Assembly (NCBI GenBank): GCA_963969595.1
Contig: OZ018413.1
Location: 808,501 to 872,500, forward strand
Direction of reading: 5' to 3'
Source: Neckera pumila
Taxonomy: Eukaryota > Streptophyta > Bryopsida > Hypnales > Neckeraceae
Length of the DNA stretch: 64,000 nucleotides
Below are positions 1-12,524 of this stretch, one piece after another (position 1 is the first letter of the stretch; each line of letters starts with the position of its first letter). The notes under the pieces were generated by a model. It did no database searches, was not told the origin of the DNA, and saw only the letters and a program-made list of their open reading frames with translations. A program made the position numbers and the translations under genes.

Positions 1-3000
1 TTAGTGATTTTCAATCCCATCTTAGAGCTATTAATGGTATAATTTTTCCTTCAATCTTGAATCTACTTCTAATTATAATTTTTGAATGTGAAAAATTAAG
101 TGTTTTTTTTCTTAATTTTTTAAAGTCTCAATGCCATATTTAACTACTTCTAGACTTTCAATAGTCCGGAATTAAAGAGATGGTGATATCCCTTGATGTT
201 TCTCATTTTTTGCACTCATACGTATTTTGGAGAGTGCTTCTTTATGTACTTGGAAATGATAGAAATAATGTAGTAATTGTTCATAATTATGTGCTTCTTC
301 ATATGCAAGAGTATATGTGTTTGGATTGGGAGATCTGTGAATCAGATTTCCATGATTTTTGCATCCTATTTACAGCACAAGTAACATCCTTGAACCTATT
401 GAGAGAACCCTCAATGACAACCAGTTCAAGCAAATATGGCTCTGAGCCCCATATTAATCCGTCACATTGCGTTTTAAATAATTGCATTGGGAGATCCTCT
501 AATAAGGTTGTAGAATATGCATCGGCTTTACTAATAATTTTTGTGTTGATTCGCTACAATTTGACTCATATGCTATAGTGCAATTCATAGATAATTCATC
601 AAGGAAAATTTCTAATTCGTAAGTGAATTTGAAAGTTACAAACACCAATTCAGAATTATCAAATGAACACTTTTTTTCGGGAAAAGGAGACTAGCTTGAT
701 CTCAGCGGAAGATCCTCCGATTAAGTGCCTAAAATAAATAACAATGTCATTTCACATTACATCTAGTGCAATTAAAAAGATTGTAGACAACCTAGTCACA
801 AGTGCTCAGATATTCAGCATACATCTGTAGATGAATATCGGCTAATATATCATTCCATCAAAGAGATTTCAGTTTGTATGGAGAACATTAAGGTTCTTTC
901 ACCGCAAAAATAGATCCAATCTTAGATGTCTACTACATAATTGTGAAGATGCGGAACCTAGTCAACTAGAATTCCAATAGTGACTGATTGGAAAAGAAAA
1001 GAAATGCATATTTAGATTAGTCTTTGTCCATATACAATCCAAACACTGTATTCTGTCATTAATAAAAACAGGAACCAATTCCATTTCATCAGATGAAAGA
1101 AAAGACAACCCACACTTTAGATATTAAGTGACTACCCCTGTATTGCATGCAAAAATGAATACCATAAGCAAATTCATATATTCATATCGATTTTTTATGT
1201 TAATATTTGTCACAAACAACAGCTTTGAGAGATTCATTGTATAACCACTATTAAGAAAATTCAGTGTACATCCAAATCAATAGGAAAAGCAAAAAATTTA
1301 TGTTGATTTGGACAATTGATTAGACATTTTGATTTGGACAATTATCAACACTTTAATGTTGATTTTATTTTTGGATTTGGTCAAATTCAAAAGTTTATTA
1401 TTATTCCACATGAATTGCCACATAGTTGAAATCCACCACATAAGCGAGATCTGACACATAGTCAGGACTCGAGGGATTCACTATTTGGAGGGAATATATA
1501 TCATGTGTAAACAAGGGATATTTTTAGAGGGGGTATTTTGATAGAGGGGACCAATTAAGTAGACCCTATCATTATTTAATTTTCTAATATTCCGTATTTT
1601 TTAATACCCTACATTTACTTTGAATTCAAAGAAGAAGCCATTTTTTCACACCCTATCTTCATTATAATGAAATTATTTTCATTAGAACACAATACCATCA
1701 AATAGTGATAAGTATGCGTTTAGGTTTGATTTGTCACTATTTGAACTTACACCCAACATTCTCAAGGGGCCATGTCATCTCACACCATTCAACAAACAAC
1801 ATGTAGCACAAGACATGGCATATACCTAATAATAATGATTTAGTTTTTGCTAAATTTGAGCTTCATATAGGCTATTCATAGCATATTCTATATAATACAA
1901 ATTGTCAAAATACTCAAAATACAAAATATGACTTGGCTTGAAGGCACACCTGCAGGCATGTGGGACAACTTCGCAAAGTTTGGTGTATAAATCTGCTACC
2001 TGTTAACATATTGATAACATATTAAAAGCTCAAGGAAGGTCATGTCGCATTAGTTTACTAAGAATGACAATCATGAATCGTGTGGAACACTTGTGCATCT
2101 AGAGATACCAGGCTGTAGACCTGAACATTGTTGCAAAAATTTGAAGGACACCTTAAACAAGTTTATGAAAAATGCAAAAACAATAACCATAAATTTCCAC
2201 TTGCCTATGGAGAAGACACATTGAATACACAGAAACATGCACATGAATTGTGAATAGCTTTGCAAACTAAGTACCCTGATTTCATGTTCTAATGTGTTTA
2301 CAAACACATGGAATACCAAAAAAAAAATAGAAAATGAAAAAATATTGGAATGCTCCAAAGAGAATGGTGTACCAGGAAAAAAAATGTCATACTGTCCAGC
2401 AAGAAATGCAAGCTCCGAAATGAAACCAGAAACTCTAAATCTTGGTCTAACCTGCCTGCACATACCAAAAAAATCATCCAACCACTATCGCAAAAATAGG
2501 GTCCAAAAGAACATAAATTAAACAGAATTTTGTTGGTTCCCTGTGTTGGTTAGGTGTTGGTTTAAATTACACTTGTAGACATTTTTGTTCATTTTGTCTT
2601 GGTTATAGTGTCACTGTGGCATGCCTACGTGGCATTTGGAGAGAGCATGTTTTGCCACACTGGCACATCTACGTCGGCACAGGAATGTTGCATTTTTCTG
2701 TTATTCCAATGACAGCGATTTCTCGTTCGTCAACTTCCACTTGTTTTTGATGGCTTCTGTGTAAACACTTGCTCTCATTGCTTTGGTTGACTTTCCTTTA
2801 AATTCACGTTTCCAAATTACAACCAATTATTGGAGATTCGTGAACTATTCACCGGATTCTGAGGTTTGCATCATCCGCTAGTTGGTGCACCCATATCTTT
2901 TCTGTATGTATGCTCAAATGCCCTAGTTTTCTCCTACTTGACATCATATTTGCAAACTCTTTCTGCGTTATAAAATTCATTTACTTGTAGCCAATAAAAT

Positions 3001-3758
3001 TGCATAATTACAGCGAAAATGTTTAAACAGGGTAACATCATGCAATTCTTGCATGTGCCCACGGAGCTATATGTGCGTTTTTCTAGATTGGATGTTGTAA
3101 TCATTGAATTACGCTTCGAAGGTATTTCCTTTCATTTGCCTTTCAATTATTCCTTCTGCAATTCCTTCAAGGCTTCTTCACAATTTGCATTACCCCACAT
3201 AGTTGCAAGATAGACTTTTTCTTTCACAAACTTTAGAAACAAATGACATGGCCACCTGGGCGGCTACATTCGGACACTGTACTTTATGCAGTTGCCAAAC
3301 TTGAAGTTTATAAATACTGTCACAGCTGACACTATGTCATTTCAAAACAATATGGACAAAGCTTTAGGTTTTCCATTACATTATGTTCATGCATGCCACA
3401 CTAAGCCATGCACACATTTGGTACAACTTCATTGCCAAATGTTCTTGTAAAATGCTTCAGCAAAAATAAAGTGGGGACAACATTGCTATACTATTTTCAT
3501 AGTAAAATACTAGTGCATCAACATGTTAAGCTTGTTGCTGCCTAATACTTCTCATGTACAACGACCTCTCTTGCAATGAAATGGGTTCTTGTCTTTTGTC
3601 GGTGATAAACAAACTATCTCCAATACCAGCAGCGCATTTAGTGAAAATAGAGAATGCAAGCGGGACAAAAATCGGTAGGTCTACAACATAATTCTACTAC
3701 TTAGACAACATACAACAAAGACTATATACTTCCACTGTTTCTATTTATCTTCGCGACC
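1..3758. other. AT-rich intergenic DNA, no gene recognised
   Basis: I find no recognisable protein, RNA gene or transposon terminus here. The short open frames (for example around 180-578 and 2071-2521) are open on both strands at once, lack domain motifs and have the low-complexity composition of AT-rich spacer. Minor structure is present: a 13-bp direct repeat GATTTGGACAATT at 1305-1317 and 1331-1343, and a hairpin at 1698-1744. The 2580-2700 stretch (GTGGCATGCC, ACGTGGCAT) resembles motifs found inside the CACTA element near 46.8 kb, but no termini are visible. Confidence 0.6.
1698..1744. repeat. Imperfect hairpin, 14-bp stem
   Basis: TCAAATAGTGATAA at 1698-1711 faces TTGTCACTATTTGA at 1731-1744. 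The arms pair over 14 positions with one G-T type mismatch around a 19-base loop. It sits in AT-rich DNA with no gene next to it. It could be the core of a small foldback element or chance; I see no target duplication. Confidence 0.35.
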
Positions 3759-4042
3759 TATTGAATGCAAAGAACTTGTATTGCAAGGAAGGAAGAACAC
3801 AAACAAGTGAATGAAAGGGGTGGAGAGCATAAGCAAGGAGTTGACCTCTTGTACTACTCTATCTACTAGTCCCTTGACTAACCATATGGGATAACTCAAT
3901 GCTAGAGGGCTGCCCCTCTCTATTAGCACCTTGGTTGGCTACAAACAATACCAAACAAAGGTCAGCCCATACAAAGAGCTCCTACAAGAGGACCTAACAC
4001 TAGTACTCACTAAACTCAACATTCTACTCATGAACTTCAACA
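3759..4042 (-). repeat. 3' LTR of copia-B, diverged
   Basis: On the minus strand this reads TGTTGAAGTTCATGAG... to ...TTCAATA, about 284 bp. It directly follows a purine-rich tract (AAAATGGGAG) after the RNase H end, exactly where a 3' LTR should begin. It shares the start TGTTGAAG, the ATGGGATAAC-like block and the CAATA end with copia-A LTRs but is clearly diverged. The partner 5' LTR is missing, because copia-B stops at 12269 where a copia-A LTR begins. Confidence 0.7.
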
Positions 4043-5796
4043 CTCCCATTTTGTTTGTTGCCAAACAAGGTCAAAACCATCTTCCCTCGAAGGTACTCGT
4101 GGTGTGGTTTGCCAAGTGCTTTATTTAACACGTCGACAATCATATGCTTTGTAGGTAGGTACTTCATCTCAATGACTTCACATTCAACCTTCTCACGAAT
4201 GAAGTGATGTTGAATGTCAGTGTGTTTGCTGCGTGAATGATGAGTGGGATTCTTTACCAAGGCAATGGCACCTTGGTTGTCGCACATGATGCGTGTGCTC
4301 TTCTCTTGCTCTAGTCCAACATCACTCATAAGTTCCCTAAGTTATATGGCCTCTTTTACACTTTGGCTTATAGCCATGTACTCAACTTCGGTCGTAGATA
4401 ATGCAATGGTAGGTTGGCACTTGGAATTCCATGAGATGGCACCAACTCCAAGCATGAACACGTAGCCCATAGTCAATCTCCTATCAATGGCATCACCCAC
4501 CCAATCCGCATCACAAAAACCCACTAATGCAAAGCTCTTGCCTCCAAGGACCAATTTGGCCTCTAAAGTACCTTGAAGGTAACGCATAATGCGTTTGACC
4601 ACCACCCAATGCATTAGTCCATATTTGGCCATGTATTGGCTCACAACACTCATAGGAAAGGCAAGGTCAGTCCTTGTGGCCACCATGACATATATCAAAC
4701 TCTCCACTGCGGCCTTGTATGGCACATCTTGCATTTCGCCCTTGACCTCTTCATACTCTTCATTGTTGAGCTTTGGTATCTTGGACTTGACATGTAATGG
4801 TGTGGCGATGGGCTTGCAAGCCTGCATGTCAAAGCGCTTCAACACTTCCTCAATATACTTGCTTTAGCTCATGGTTATAGTGCGGGTAGACCTTTGCCTT
4901 TGGAACTCCACACCAAGGCAATAATGAAGCTCACCGAGGTCACTCATGTCATACTTCTTCTTCAATATAGCCTTGACTTCCTCCATTTTGCTCATGGTGC
5001 TCGTCAAAATGATCATCCATATACACAACGATGATCACTAAGTACGCACTCATTTGCTTCATATAGAGAGAATGATCCGCATGGCTCCTCTTGAAGCCCT
5101 CCCTTGCAAATAATGCATCAAAATCCATATACCATGTTCTGCCCGATTGCCTCAACCCATAGATGGCTTTCTTGAGCTTGCACTTAAGGTATTCATGCCT
5201 TTTTTGAACAAAACCCTTAGGTTGGTCCATGTAAGTGACCACATCAAGATGACGGTTTAGAAAGTCGGTGATGACATCCCTTTGATGCATCTCCAAGTCT
5301 ATGGCTGCCCCTATTGTCGCCATGCATCAAATCATAGAAAACTTGGCCATGGGAGCAAAGCTCTCATTGAAGACCACTCCTTCAACTTGTGAATACCCCT
5401 TACCATTAATCTTGTCTTGTGGCGCACAATGTTGTCCAATGCATCTCTCTTGGTGCAAAACTTGCATCCACTTGCATCCAACACTCGTGTGATTGGAGGG
5501 GAGAGGAAAAAGTTCCCATTTCCCTTTGCTCATAAGCAATGCATACTCCGCTTGCATGGCTTGCTCCCACTTGCTTACATCCACGCTCCTCAACGCCTCC
5601 TCCAAGGTATTTGGATCCCTCATAAACGCCACATTTGTACACTGTACGGGCTTTTGAGGCAAAACATGGTTCATCCACCACTCTTCAAGTGGTCTATGCT
5701 CCTTTGCAGGATATCTTGGCTCTTTAGAAGTGTCACCCTCTTCATTCTCACTTGGTATCGAAGTAGAAGATGGAGCCCCTTCCTTGGGTGCTTCTA
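4043..5796 (-). pseudogene. pol: copia-B pol, RT and RNase H part, broken
   Basis: This is the 3' part of a Ty1/copia polyprotein: reverse transcriptase followed by RNase H. Visible pieces are the RT block with MDQPKGF near 5225, a damaged YMDD catalytic motif near 5020, and the RNase H signatures CDADWVGD, TTEVEYMA and CDNQGAI, ending in the THHSRSKHTD block about 70 codons before the LTR. Stops and frameshifts divide it into at least four open pieces (4024-4329, 4342-4845, 4949-5323, 5327-5674), so it cannot make protein. It is related to copia-A pol but forms a separate family. Element A1 interrupts it at 5797, and the upstream integrase part resumes at 11441. Confidence 0.85.
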
Positions 5797-6051
5797 TATT
5801 GAGATTACAATGTAGTGAATGGAAGAAAAGCTTTACTTAGATGGTAGGAAGATACAAACACCCATGAGTGGGCTGATCTTATACTAGAAGCCTTTCATAG
5901 TTATCCACAAACCATGTGGGATAACTAAACACTATGGGCTGCCTTTGACTATGAGCAATACCCAATGAACTCTAACAGTAACTAAGTGTCTAATGCTACT
6001 CCTAGGGCTGAATGTACATGGTCTACACTAATATGTACATGTTCTTCAACA
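5797..6051 (-). repeat. 3' LTR of copia-A element A1
   Basis: 255 bp, TGTTGAAG...CTCAATA read on the minus strand. It abuts the purine tract CAAAGTGGGAG that would prime plus-strand synthesis. At LTR position 76 it carries G (the 3'-type state), with an extra change two bases away. Confidence 0.92.
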
Positions 6052-9000
6052 CTCCCACTTTGAGAGTGGTCAAAGGCTCCAAGGCCCATCTTGGCAATCA
6101 AGTTGTGGTGTTGTGGCTTCCCAAGGGCCTTGGTCAGCACATCAGCAACCATAGCTTGGGTAGGCACATACTTGAGCTCAATCACCTCATCCTCCACTCG
6201 TTCACGAATGAAATGGTGTTGCACATCAATGTGCTTCGTCCGAGAGTGGTGGGTGGGACTCTTGGCCAAAGCAATGGCCCCTTAGTTGTCACACAAGATC
6301 TGTGTGCTCCCCTCTTGGACAAGGCCAACATCAGCCAAGAGTTGCCTTAGCCAAATGGCCTCCTTCGTGCATTGGCTCATGGCCATGTACTCCGCCTCCG
6401 GTGTAGAAAGAGCTATGGTGGGCTGCCTCTTGGAATTCCATGTAATGGCACCCAATCCAAGCATAAACACGTAGCCGGTGGTGGATCTCCTATCCCCTTT
6501 ATCACCGGCCCAATCCGCATCACAAAAGCCGTGCAAAGTCACATGGGCACCTCCAAGTTGCAACTTCAGCCCAAGTGTGCCTTGAAGGTACCTCATCACC
6601 CTCTTGACCGTTGCCCAATGCTTGGGGCCATACTTGGACATGTGTTGACTCACAACACTCACCGGAAATGCCAAATCAGGCCTTGTGGCTACCATGGCAT
6701 ACATCAAACAACCCACTGCTGCCTTGTAAGGCACACCTTGCATTTCAGCCCTCACCTCTTCAAACTCTTCATCGGTCAGCTTGGGCAACTTCTCATGAGT
6801 GTCAAGTGGTGTACCTATGGCTTTGCACTCCTCCATGTTGAACCGCTTGAGAATCTCTTCAAGATACTTGCGTTGGCTCATGGTGATGGTACGAGCAACC
6901 CTATCCTTCTTGAACTCCACTCTAAGGCAATAGCTCAACTCTCCAAGATCTGTCATCTCATACTCCATCTTGAGCATAGTCTTCACTTCAAGCATCTTGG
7001 TCATGCTACTTGCAAGGATGATGAGATCATCCACATATAAGATCACCATCACCAAATGCTCACTACTTTGCATGATGTACAAAGAAAGATCCGCATGGCC
7101 TCTTTGGAAGCCCTTCCTTGCAAACATGGCATCAATATCTCGATACCATGCTCTCCCCGATTGCTTCAACCCGGGGAGTGCCTTCTTCAACTTGCACTTG
7201 AGATGCTCTTGGCCTTCCTCCACAAAGCCTTGGGGCTGATCCATGTAGATGACCTCCTCAAACTTGGGGTTGAGAAACGTCGTCTTCACATCCATTTGGT
7301 GCATCTCCAAGTCCATGGCTGCCCCAATGGTCACAACGCACCAAATGGTGCTAAACTTGGCAACGGGGGCATATGTCTCATTGAAGTTCACACCTTCCAC
7401 TTGAGAAAACCCCCTAGCAACCAACCTTGCTTTGTACCTCACAATGTGACCCAAAGCATCCCTTTTGCTGGAGAACACCCACTTACAACCCACACTTGAT
7501 CTCTTGGGAGGAAGGGGTGCAAGCTCCCATGTCCCTTTGGCAATGAGGGCCTTGTACTCCTCTTCCATGGCCAACTCCCACTTGCTTGCATCTTCGCAAC
7601 GCAACACCTCTCCAAGTGTGGATGGATCTCCAAGAAGAGCCACATTGGCTTGTTCTTCATGTTGTGGAGGAAGAATGTGATTCAACCACCAATCTCCAAG
7701 CGGCTTGCGGGTCCTTGTGGGATAACGGGGCTCCTCCGTGGACTCATCTTGCTCTTCCAAGGGCTGATTGTGCTTTTGCTCCCTTGGTGATGTGTTTGGA
7801 GAAGGGTCCGTTGATCTCTTCACTTGGGGTGTGGCCACCTTCTTCTTGGGCTCCACAAAGTCTTCATCTTCCGTTTCTTGCTCTTCATCCTCATCTCCTT
7901 CATCTTCCATGTGCACTCTTGGAGTTGTGCCCACCTTTTGGGCTGGTCCTCCACTTCTCCCACTTGGGCTCATCTCCAAGAGCTTGGAATCAGCTCTTCC
8001 ATCCTCCAAGAAGGTCACATCTCGACTCTTGATGATGGCCTTGCTCTCCACACACATCAGCCTATACGCCTTGGTTCCCTCACAATAACCAAGGAAAAGA
8101 CACTTGCTGCCCTTGGCATCCAACTTGGTCCTCTTGGCACTTGGGACCAATGCATAGGCAATGCACCCTGAAGATGCGCATGTGAGACACATTGGGCCTA
8201 GTCCCACTCCAAGCTTCTTGGGGTGTCTTGCTTGTCAAGGCTTGTGTGGGGCATCGGTTCCTTGTATAAACCGCATTCGACACCGCCTCCCTCCAAAGCT
8301 CAAACTTGAGACCTTGGGCATGAATCATGGACCTTGCCATCTCCACAATGGTGCGATTGGCACGCTCCGCCACGCCGTTTTGTTCAGGAGTGTAAGGGGC
8401 GGATGTATGGTGCTCAATGCCATGGGCCTTCAAGTACTCCTCAAAGGCCTTGGACACATACTCCCCTCCATTATCCGATCGCAGCACCTTCACCTTGCAC
8501 TCGGATTGGGCCTCCACAAGGGCCTTCCAAGTCTCAAAACGCCCAAACACCTCACTCTTGCACTTCAGCATATACACCCAAATCTTGCGAGAGAAATCAT
8601 CAATGAAGGTCAAAAAATACCTTGCTCCTCCTATGGTTGTGGTCATCATCGGCCCGCACACATCCGAATGCACAAGCTCCAATGGCTTGGTGGCCCGAGT
8701 TGCTCCATCCTTGGGGAAGGGCTGCCTTGCTTGTTTGCCCTCAATGCACCCCTTGCACCCCCTAGAACTCCAATCATGCTTGCAAGAAGAGAGGTTCAGC
8801 CCCTTCATGATGTGTTGGAGGCTCTTCATGCTCTTCACATTCAAGTGCCCAAGCCTCCTATGCCAAAGCTCCACAAGGTCTTCATGGGTTGATCCTTGGG
8901 CAACACAAGCCAAGGAAGTGCCATTCACCTTGGTGAAATGGAGGTTGTACAAATTGCCCTCACGAGGGGCTGATGCAATTACAACTCCACTTGGTGCCCT

Positions 9001-9219
9001 CACAATACACCCCACCGTGTTGAATTGCACTTTCAAACCTCCTAAAGACAACTTGCTCACCGAAAGCAAGTTGGCATGCAACTTGAGGACATGGAGTGCC
9101 TCCCGGATTTGGATCCTCTTGGTCTCTCCCTTCACTTGCACCTCCACTAGGATCTCCCCCATGCCAAGGGCCTCCACCATGCCATTGTCTCCCAAATAAA
9201 TCTTCTTCCCCAAAATGGG
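5982..9219 (-). pseudogene. pol: copia-A pol of A1: PR end, integrase, RT, RNase H
   Basis: Copia-order polyprotein. From 9213 the frame gives the protease C-terminal part (GKKIYLGDNG), the integrase HHCC zinc finger (WHRRLGH...CKGC near 8760-8890), the D,D35E core ([23 protein letters not shown]), then RT with ETYAPVAKF and catalytic YVDD near 7030, then RNase H with CDADWAGD and EAEYMA. A one-base insertion near 8169 shifts the frame between integrase and RT. A CAA-to-TAA change at 6282-6284 stops RNase H inside its CDNQGAI motif; the same frame continues after it to 5982, into the LTR. With these two lesions the protein is not expected to be functional. Confidence 0.9.
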
Positions 9220-10115
9220 CTAATAGGTGTGGAAGGCATCTCGATGGCTGGTCATATGTTGAGTGGCCCCCGAGTCCACAATCCAAGTGAACATGTTGGC
9301 CTTCTCCCCTCCTCCATGGGTGGCAAAGGCAAACTCCTCCTCTTCCTCCCCTTTGGAAGCTTGGTGTGCACTCTCCTTGTCTTTGGCTTGGCTGCTCCTA
9401 CAATGCTTGGCAATGTGGCCCGGTTTGTTACACTTGAAGCACGTCCTTGTCTCCTTGAACGCCTTGGTGTTGCCTCCTTTGCCAAATCTTGAGACAAGGG
9501 CTGATCCCTCCCCTTGGGACTCATTCTCCTTGCGCTTGGTCATCTCATGCATCAAGCGGGCGGTCACAAACTCCATGGTCAGCTCCTTGGTGGGCCTTGT
9601 CTCCAATGCGGTGATGAGGAACTCATAAGATGGGGGCAAGCTCTCCAACAAGGTCATCACCACATCCCCATCCGTCACGAGCGCCTCTAAACAAGCCAAC
9701 TCATCCGCAAAAGCCTTGATCTTGTTGACATGATCCAACATGTCATTTTCCTCTTGCATCTTGCTAGTGAAGAACTTGCGTCGAAGAAAGAGGATGTTGG
9801 AGAGGCTCTTGGTCTCGTGGATGTTGCAAAGGGTGGTCCATGCTTGGGCTGGTCCCTTGCAATGTCGAATGTGAGCAATTTGGCGGTCCACAAGGTTGAT
9901 GGCAATGAGAGCAAAGGCCTTCTTCTCCTTCCTCTCAAAATGGCCTTCTTGGTCTTGGGATCCGCATCTTCACTTGGAGGCTCCTCACTCCCATCCACCA
10001 CCTCCCACACGTCCTTCTCTGCAAGGATCATCTCCATCTTGAACTTCCACATGCCAAAGTTCTCCCCATTGAACTTGTCAATGATGCGCAGGCCTTCTCC
10101 TCCACTTGATGCCAT
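9220..10115 (-). pseudogene. gag: copia-A gag and protease start of A1, frameshifted
   Basis: Gag of the UBN2 type. The start chosen is the ATG at 10115 (MASSGGEG), in a good context (ACCATGG), rather than an upstream ATG in the leader. The order is a capsid-like region (ENFGMWKFKMEMIL), then the nucleic-acid-binding zinc knuckle CFKCNKPGHIAKHC (CX2CX4HX4C, near 9420), then the protease active site VDSGATQHM near 9270. An insertion of two bases near 9944 breaks the frame. The open frame ends at a TAG (9220-9222) inside the protease domain, 14 codons after DSG. The codon that is TGA in the plus-strand copies is a sense codon TCA here (9502-9504). Confidence 0.88.
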
Positions 10116-11170
10116 GGTGAAGCACCTCCCACTTGTTGGCAGCACCCCAAGTGTCTTGGAGAGTTGACAAACTCAATTCAACCTCCAAACAATCCCTTGG
10201 AAGCCAATTGGGCTGAAATGGCACCAATCAGCCCTTCCAAGGACCTTCCAAGATTCTCCAAAGCCCTAAGAACGACCCAACACTTCTCACAAGTGCATCA
10301 CCTCCTTTCAACACGAATTCAGCCCCTAATGAAGCTCAAAGCCACCACATGGACACCATGGGCTAGTGCTACTTCCAATCAGCAAGCAAACTCACAATGC
10401 TCCTCACATTAGGGTACTCCACCCTACAAGGAGCTCAAGACGTCCAATCAGCCCTAGATGGAAGCTACTACTCACAATGAGCACCTCAAGGATAACAATT
10501 GGCCTCCAACACCCCTAGTTGGATCACCAAATCACGAAAGAACCCTAATTGGCTCTCAATTACTCCACAAAGCTCATAAGGGCACAAATCAGCCCTCACT
10601 CACTCACAAGGGCACAAATCAGTCCTCTCACTCACAAGGGCACAAATCAGCCCTCACTCACTCACAAGGGAACAAACCAGCCCTCTAAGGTTCACAATGT
10701 CCACTAATTTGCCTCACTCACTCACAAGGGCACTAATCAGCCCTGAATGGATGGCAAACACCTCAAGCAACTCAATGATGCTTCCAAGGCTCACAAAGGA
10801 CTCTCACTAGATTGCAATTGCCACAATCACAACCAACAATGCACCCAAGTGCACAATCAGCCCTCAATGGCTCCAAATGTACACTTGTAAGCACAAACTC
10901 AAGTATGGAGCATGCAACCAGCCCTAATTAGGTCTGATTACTACCATAAGCAACCTCTCACCCCAAATGTACTCAAAACCTCACAAATCAGCCAACAAAA
11001 AAGCCCCAATAGAATTTTTTTTTAAAATGCACTTCAAAGCTTTCTTTCGAAAAATGACTCACACCATATGGTTTGTAGGTGACAAAGTGACAAATGGCTG
11101 GTTGCTCCTCCAAGCTCCAAGATCTCCTCCAAATGATTTGAATTTCTCCCTCAAGCGCAACTCCAAGTGC
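10116..11170 (-). other. Leader of A1 with 30-bp tandem repeats
   Basis: About 1.05 kb of untranslated leader between PBS and gag. It contains a short tandem array (about 10574-10690) of a 30-bp unit containing GGCTGATTTGTGCCCTTGTG on the minus strand, here about four units. Frames open across the array encode only the repeat and are not genes. Confidence 0.75.
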
Positions 11171-11184
11171 GTGGGCCCATAACC
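11171..11184 (-). promoter_or_regulatory. Primer binding site, initiator tRNA-Met anticodon arm
   Basis: Minus-strand GGTTATGGGCCCAC begins at the base after the 5' LTR. It is the exact complement of the anticodon stem-loop of plant initiator tRNA-Met (GUGGGCCCAUAACC), not of the tRNA 3' end. This is the priming mode known for Drosophila copia and yeast Ty5, where a 5' half of the tRNA serves as primer. Confidence 0.82.
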
Positions 11185-11440
11185 TATTGATATTACAATG
11201 TAGTGAATTGAAGAAAGGCTTTATTTAAATGGTAGGAAGATACAAACACCCATGAGTGGGCTGATCTTATACTAGAAGCCTTTTACTAGTTATCCACAAA
11301 CCATGTGGGATAACTACACACTATGGGCTGCCTTTGACTATGAGCAATACCCAATGAACTCTAAGACTAGCTAAGTGTCTAATGCTACTCCTAGGGCTGA
11401 ATGTACATGGTCTACACTAATATGTACATGTTCTTCAACA
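11185..11440 (-). repeat. 5' LTR of copia-A element A1
   Basis: 256 bp, followed by the PBS. It carries the 5'-type state C at position 76, the neighbouring C in AGCTAGTCTTAG, and the one-base-longer variant CTAGTAAAAGG that is otherwise found only in the 5' LTR of element C. Confidence 0.92.
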
Positions 11441-12269
11441 TTCTCTTGGTGTTTTCTTTCTTTTGGTGAACTTGGAAATTTGTCCACCTCAAAATGCATG
11501 GGCTTCTCTTCAATACTCCCCCTTGGATCCATCTCCAAAGCTTCAATGAAGGTGACATCTCGAGACTTGATGATCTTCTTAGTCTCCAAACATAAGAATC
11601 TATAAGCCTCAGTGCCTTTACAATAGCTCAATACCAAACACTTGGTGCCTTTGGCATCAAGTTTGGAGCGCTTTGGATTCAAATCCAAGGCATACGCAAC
11701 ACACCCAAAAACACGCATGTGGACAAGGTTGGGCCGCTTGCACTCTAAGCCTCTTGTGGTGTCATCAATGGCACTGTACTTGTGGGACATATATTGCGTG
11801 TTTACGCTGCAGTAGCCACCGCTTCCACCCAATACTCAAATGAGAGGCTTTGTGCATGCAACATAGCCTGAACCATCTCCATTAGTGTACAATTGGCACG
11901 CTCCGCCACACCGTTTTGTTGTGGAGTATAAGGGTCTGAAGTCTGGTATTCAATGGCATGCTCTCTCATGAAAGCCTCAAATGCCTTGGACTTGTATTCC
12001 CCTTCATTGTTAAATCTCAACACCTTTACTTTGTGCCCCGACTCATTCTCCACGAGGGGCTTTCATGCCTTGAATCTCTTAAATACATCAATCCTGTTCT
12101 TGAGCATGAACACCCATATCTTCCTTGAAAAGTCGTCAATGAAGGTAAGAAAATGTTGTGCACCGCCCATAGAAGTGGTCCTCATAGGGCTTCAAACATG
12201 CAAGTGTACAATCTCCAACACTTTGGAAGCCCTTGTAGCTCCATCATTAGGAAATGGTTGCCTTGCTTG
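11441..12269 (-). pseudogene. pol: copia-B pol, integrase part, broken
   Basis: This continues copia-B upstream of the A1 insertion. Visible are the integrase C-terminal part (NGVAERANC near 11900, KRPNLVHMRVFGCVAYAL near 11690, IKSRDVTF near 11550) and, toward 12269, the catalytic-core region with RKIWVFMLKN-like sequence near 12110. It is in two open pieces (11802-12053 and 11441-11832) plus a further shifted stretch. It ends abruptly at 12269, where a plus-strand copia-A LTR starts at its exact terminus. The copia-B gag and 5' LTR are not in the window. Confidence 0.8.
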
Positions 12270-12524
12270 TGTTGAAGAACATGTACATATTAGTGTAGAT
12301 CATGTACATTCAGCCCTAGGAGTAGCATTAGACACTTAGTTAGTCTTAAAGTTCATTGGGTATTGCTCATAGTCAAAGGCAGCCCATAGTGTGTAGTTAT
12401 CCCACATGGTTTGTGGATAACTATGAAAGGTTTCTAGTATAAGAGTAGCCCACTCATAGGTCTTTGTATTTTCCTACCATCTAAGTAAAGCCTTTCTTCC
12501 ATTCACTACATTGTAATCTCAATA
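12270..12524 (+). repeat. copia-A LTR, followed by its own leader
   Basis: 255 bp, TGTTGAAG...CTCAATA, followed at 12525 by GGTTATGGGCCCAC, so it is a 5' LTR by position. It has C at position 76. Only a leader fragment (12525-13158) remains downstream before a second LTR begins. Confidence 0.9.

Larger units (their letters stand above)
5797..11440 (-). mobile_element. copia-A element A1, full length, nested in copia-B
   Basis: A complete Ty1/copia LTR retrotransposon of about 5.6 kb on the minus strand: 5' LTR 11185-11440, PBS, leader, gag, protease, integrase, RT, RNase H, 3' LTR 5797-6051. It splits copia-B pol between 5796 and 11441. The bases next to the two ends are TTCTA on the left and TTCTC on the right, a likely 5-bp target duplication with one change. 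Both gag and pol carry frameshifts and a nonsense codon, so A1 is not autonomous. The two LTRs differ at roughly ten sites by eye, so the insertion is not very recent. Confidence 0.9.

Noticed and set aside
2071..2521. Possible small genes on both strands
   Set aside because: Frames overlap on opposite strands in AT-rich DNA, with no conserved motif, promoter or splice pattern.
6372..7040. Long plus-strand frame of 222 codons antisense to A1 pol (with similar ones at 25449-26117, 44769-45437 and 17475-18143)
   Set aside because: Mirror image of conserved RT and RNase H codons. It recurs wherever pol is intact and has no domain of its own.
8161..9199. Plus-strand frames of 243 and 260 codons antisense to A1 integrase
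   Set aside because: Shadow of the real minus-strand integrase and protease frame; histidine- and leucine-rich with no motif.
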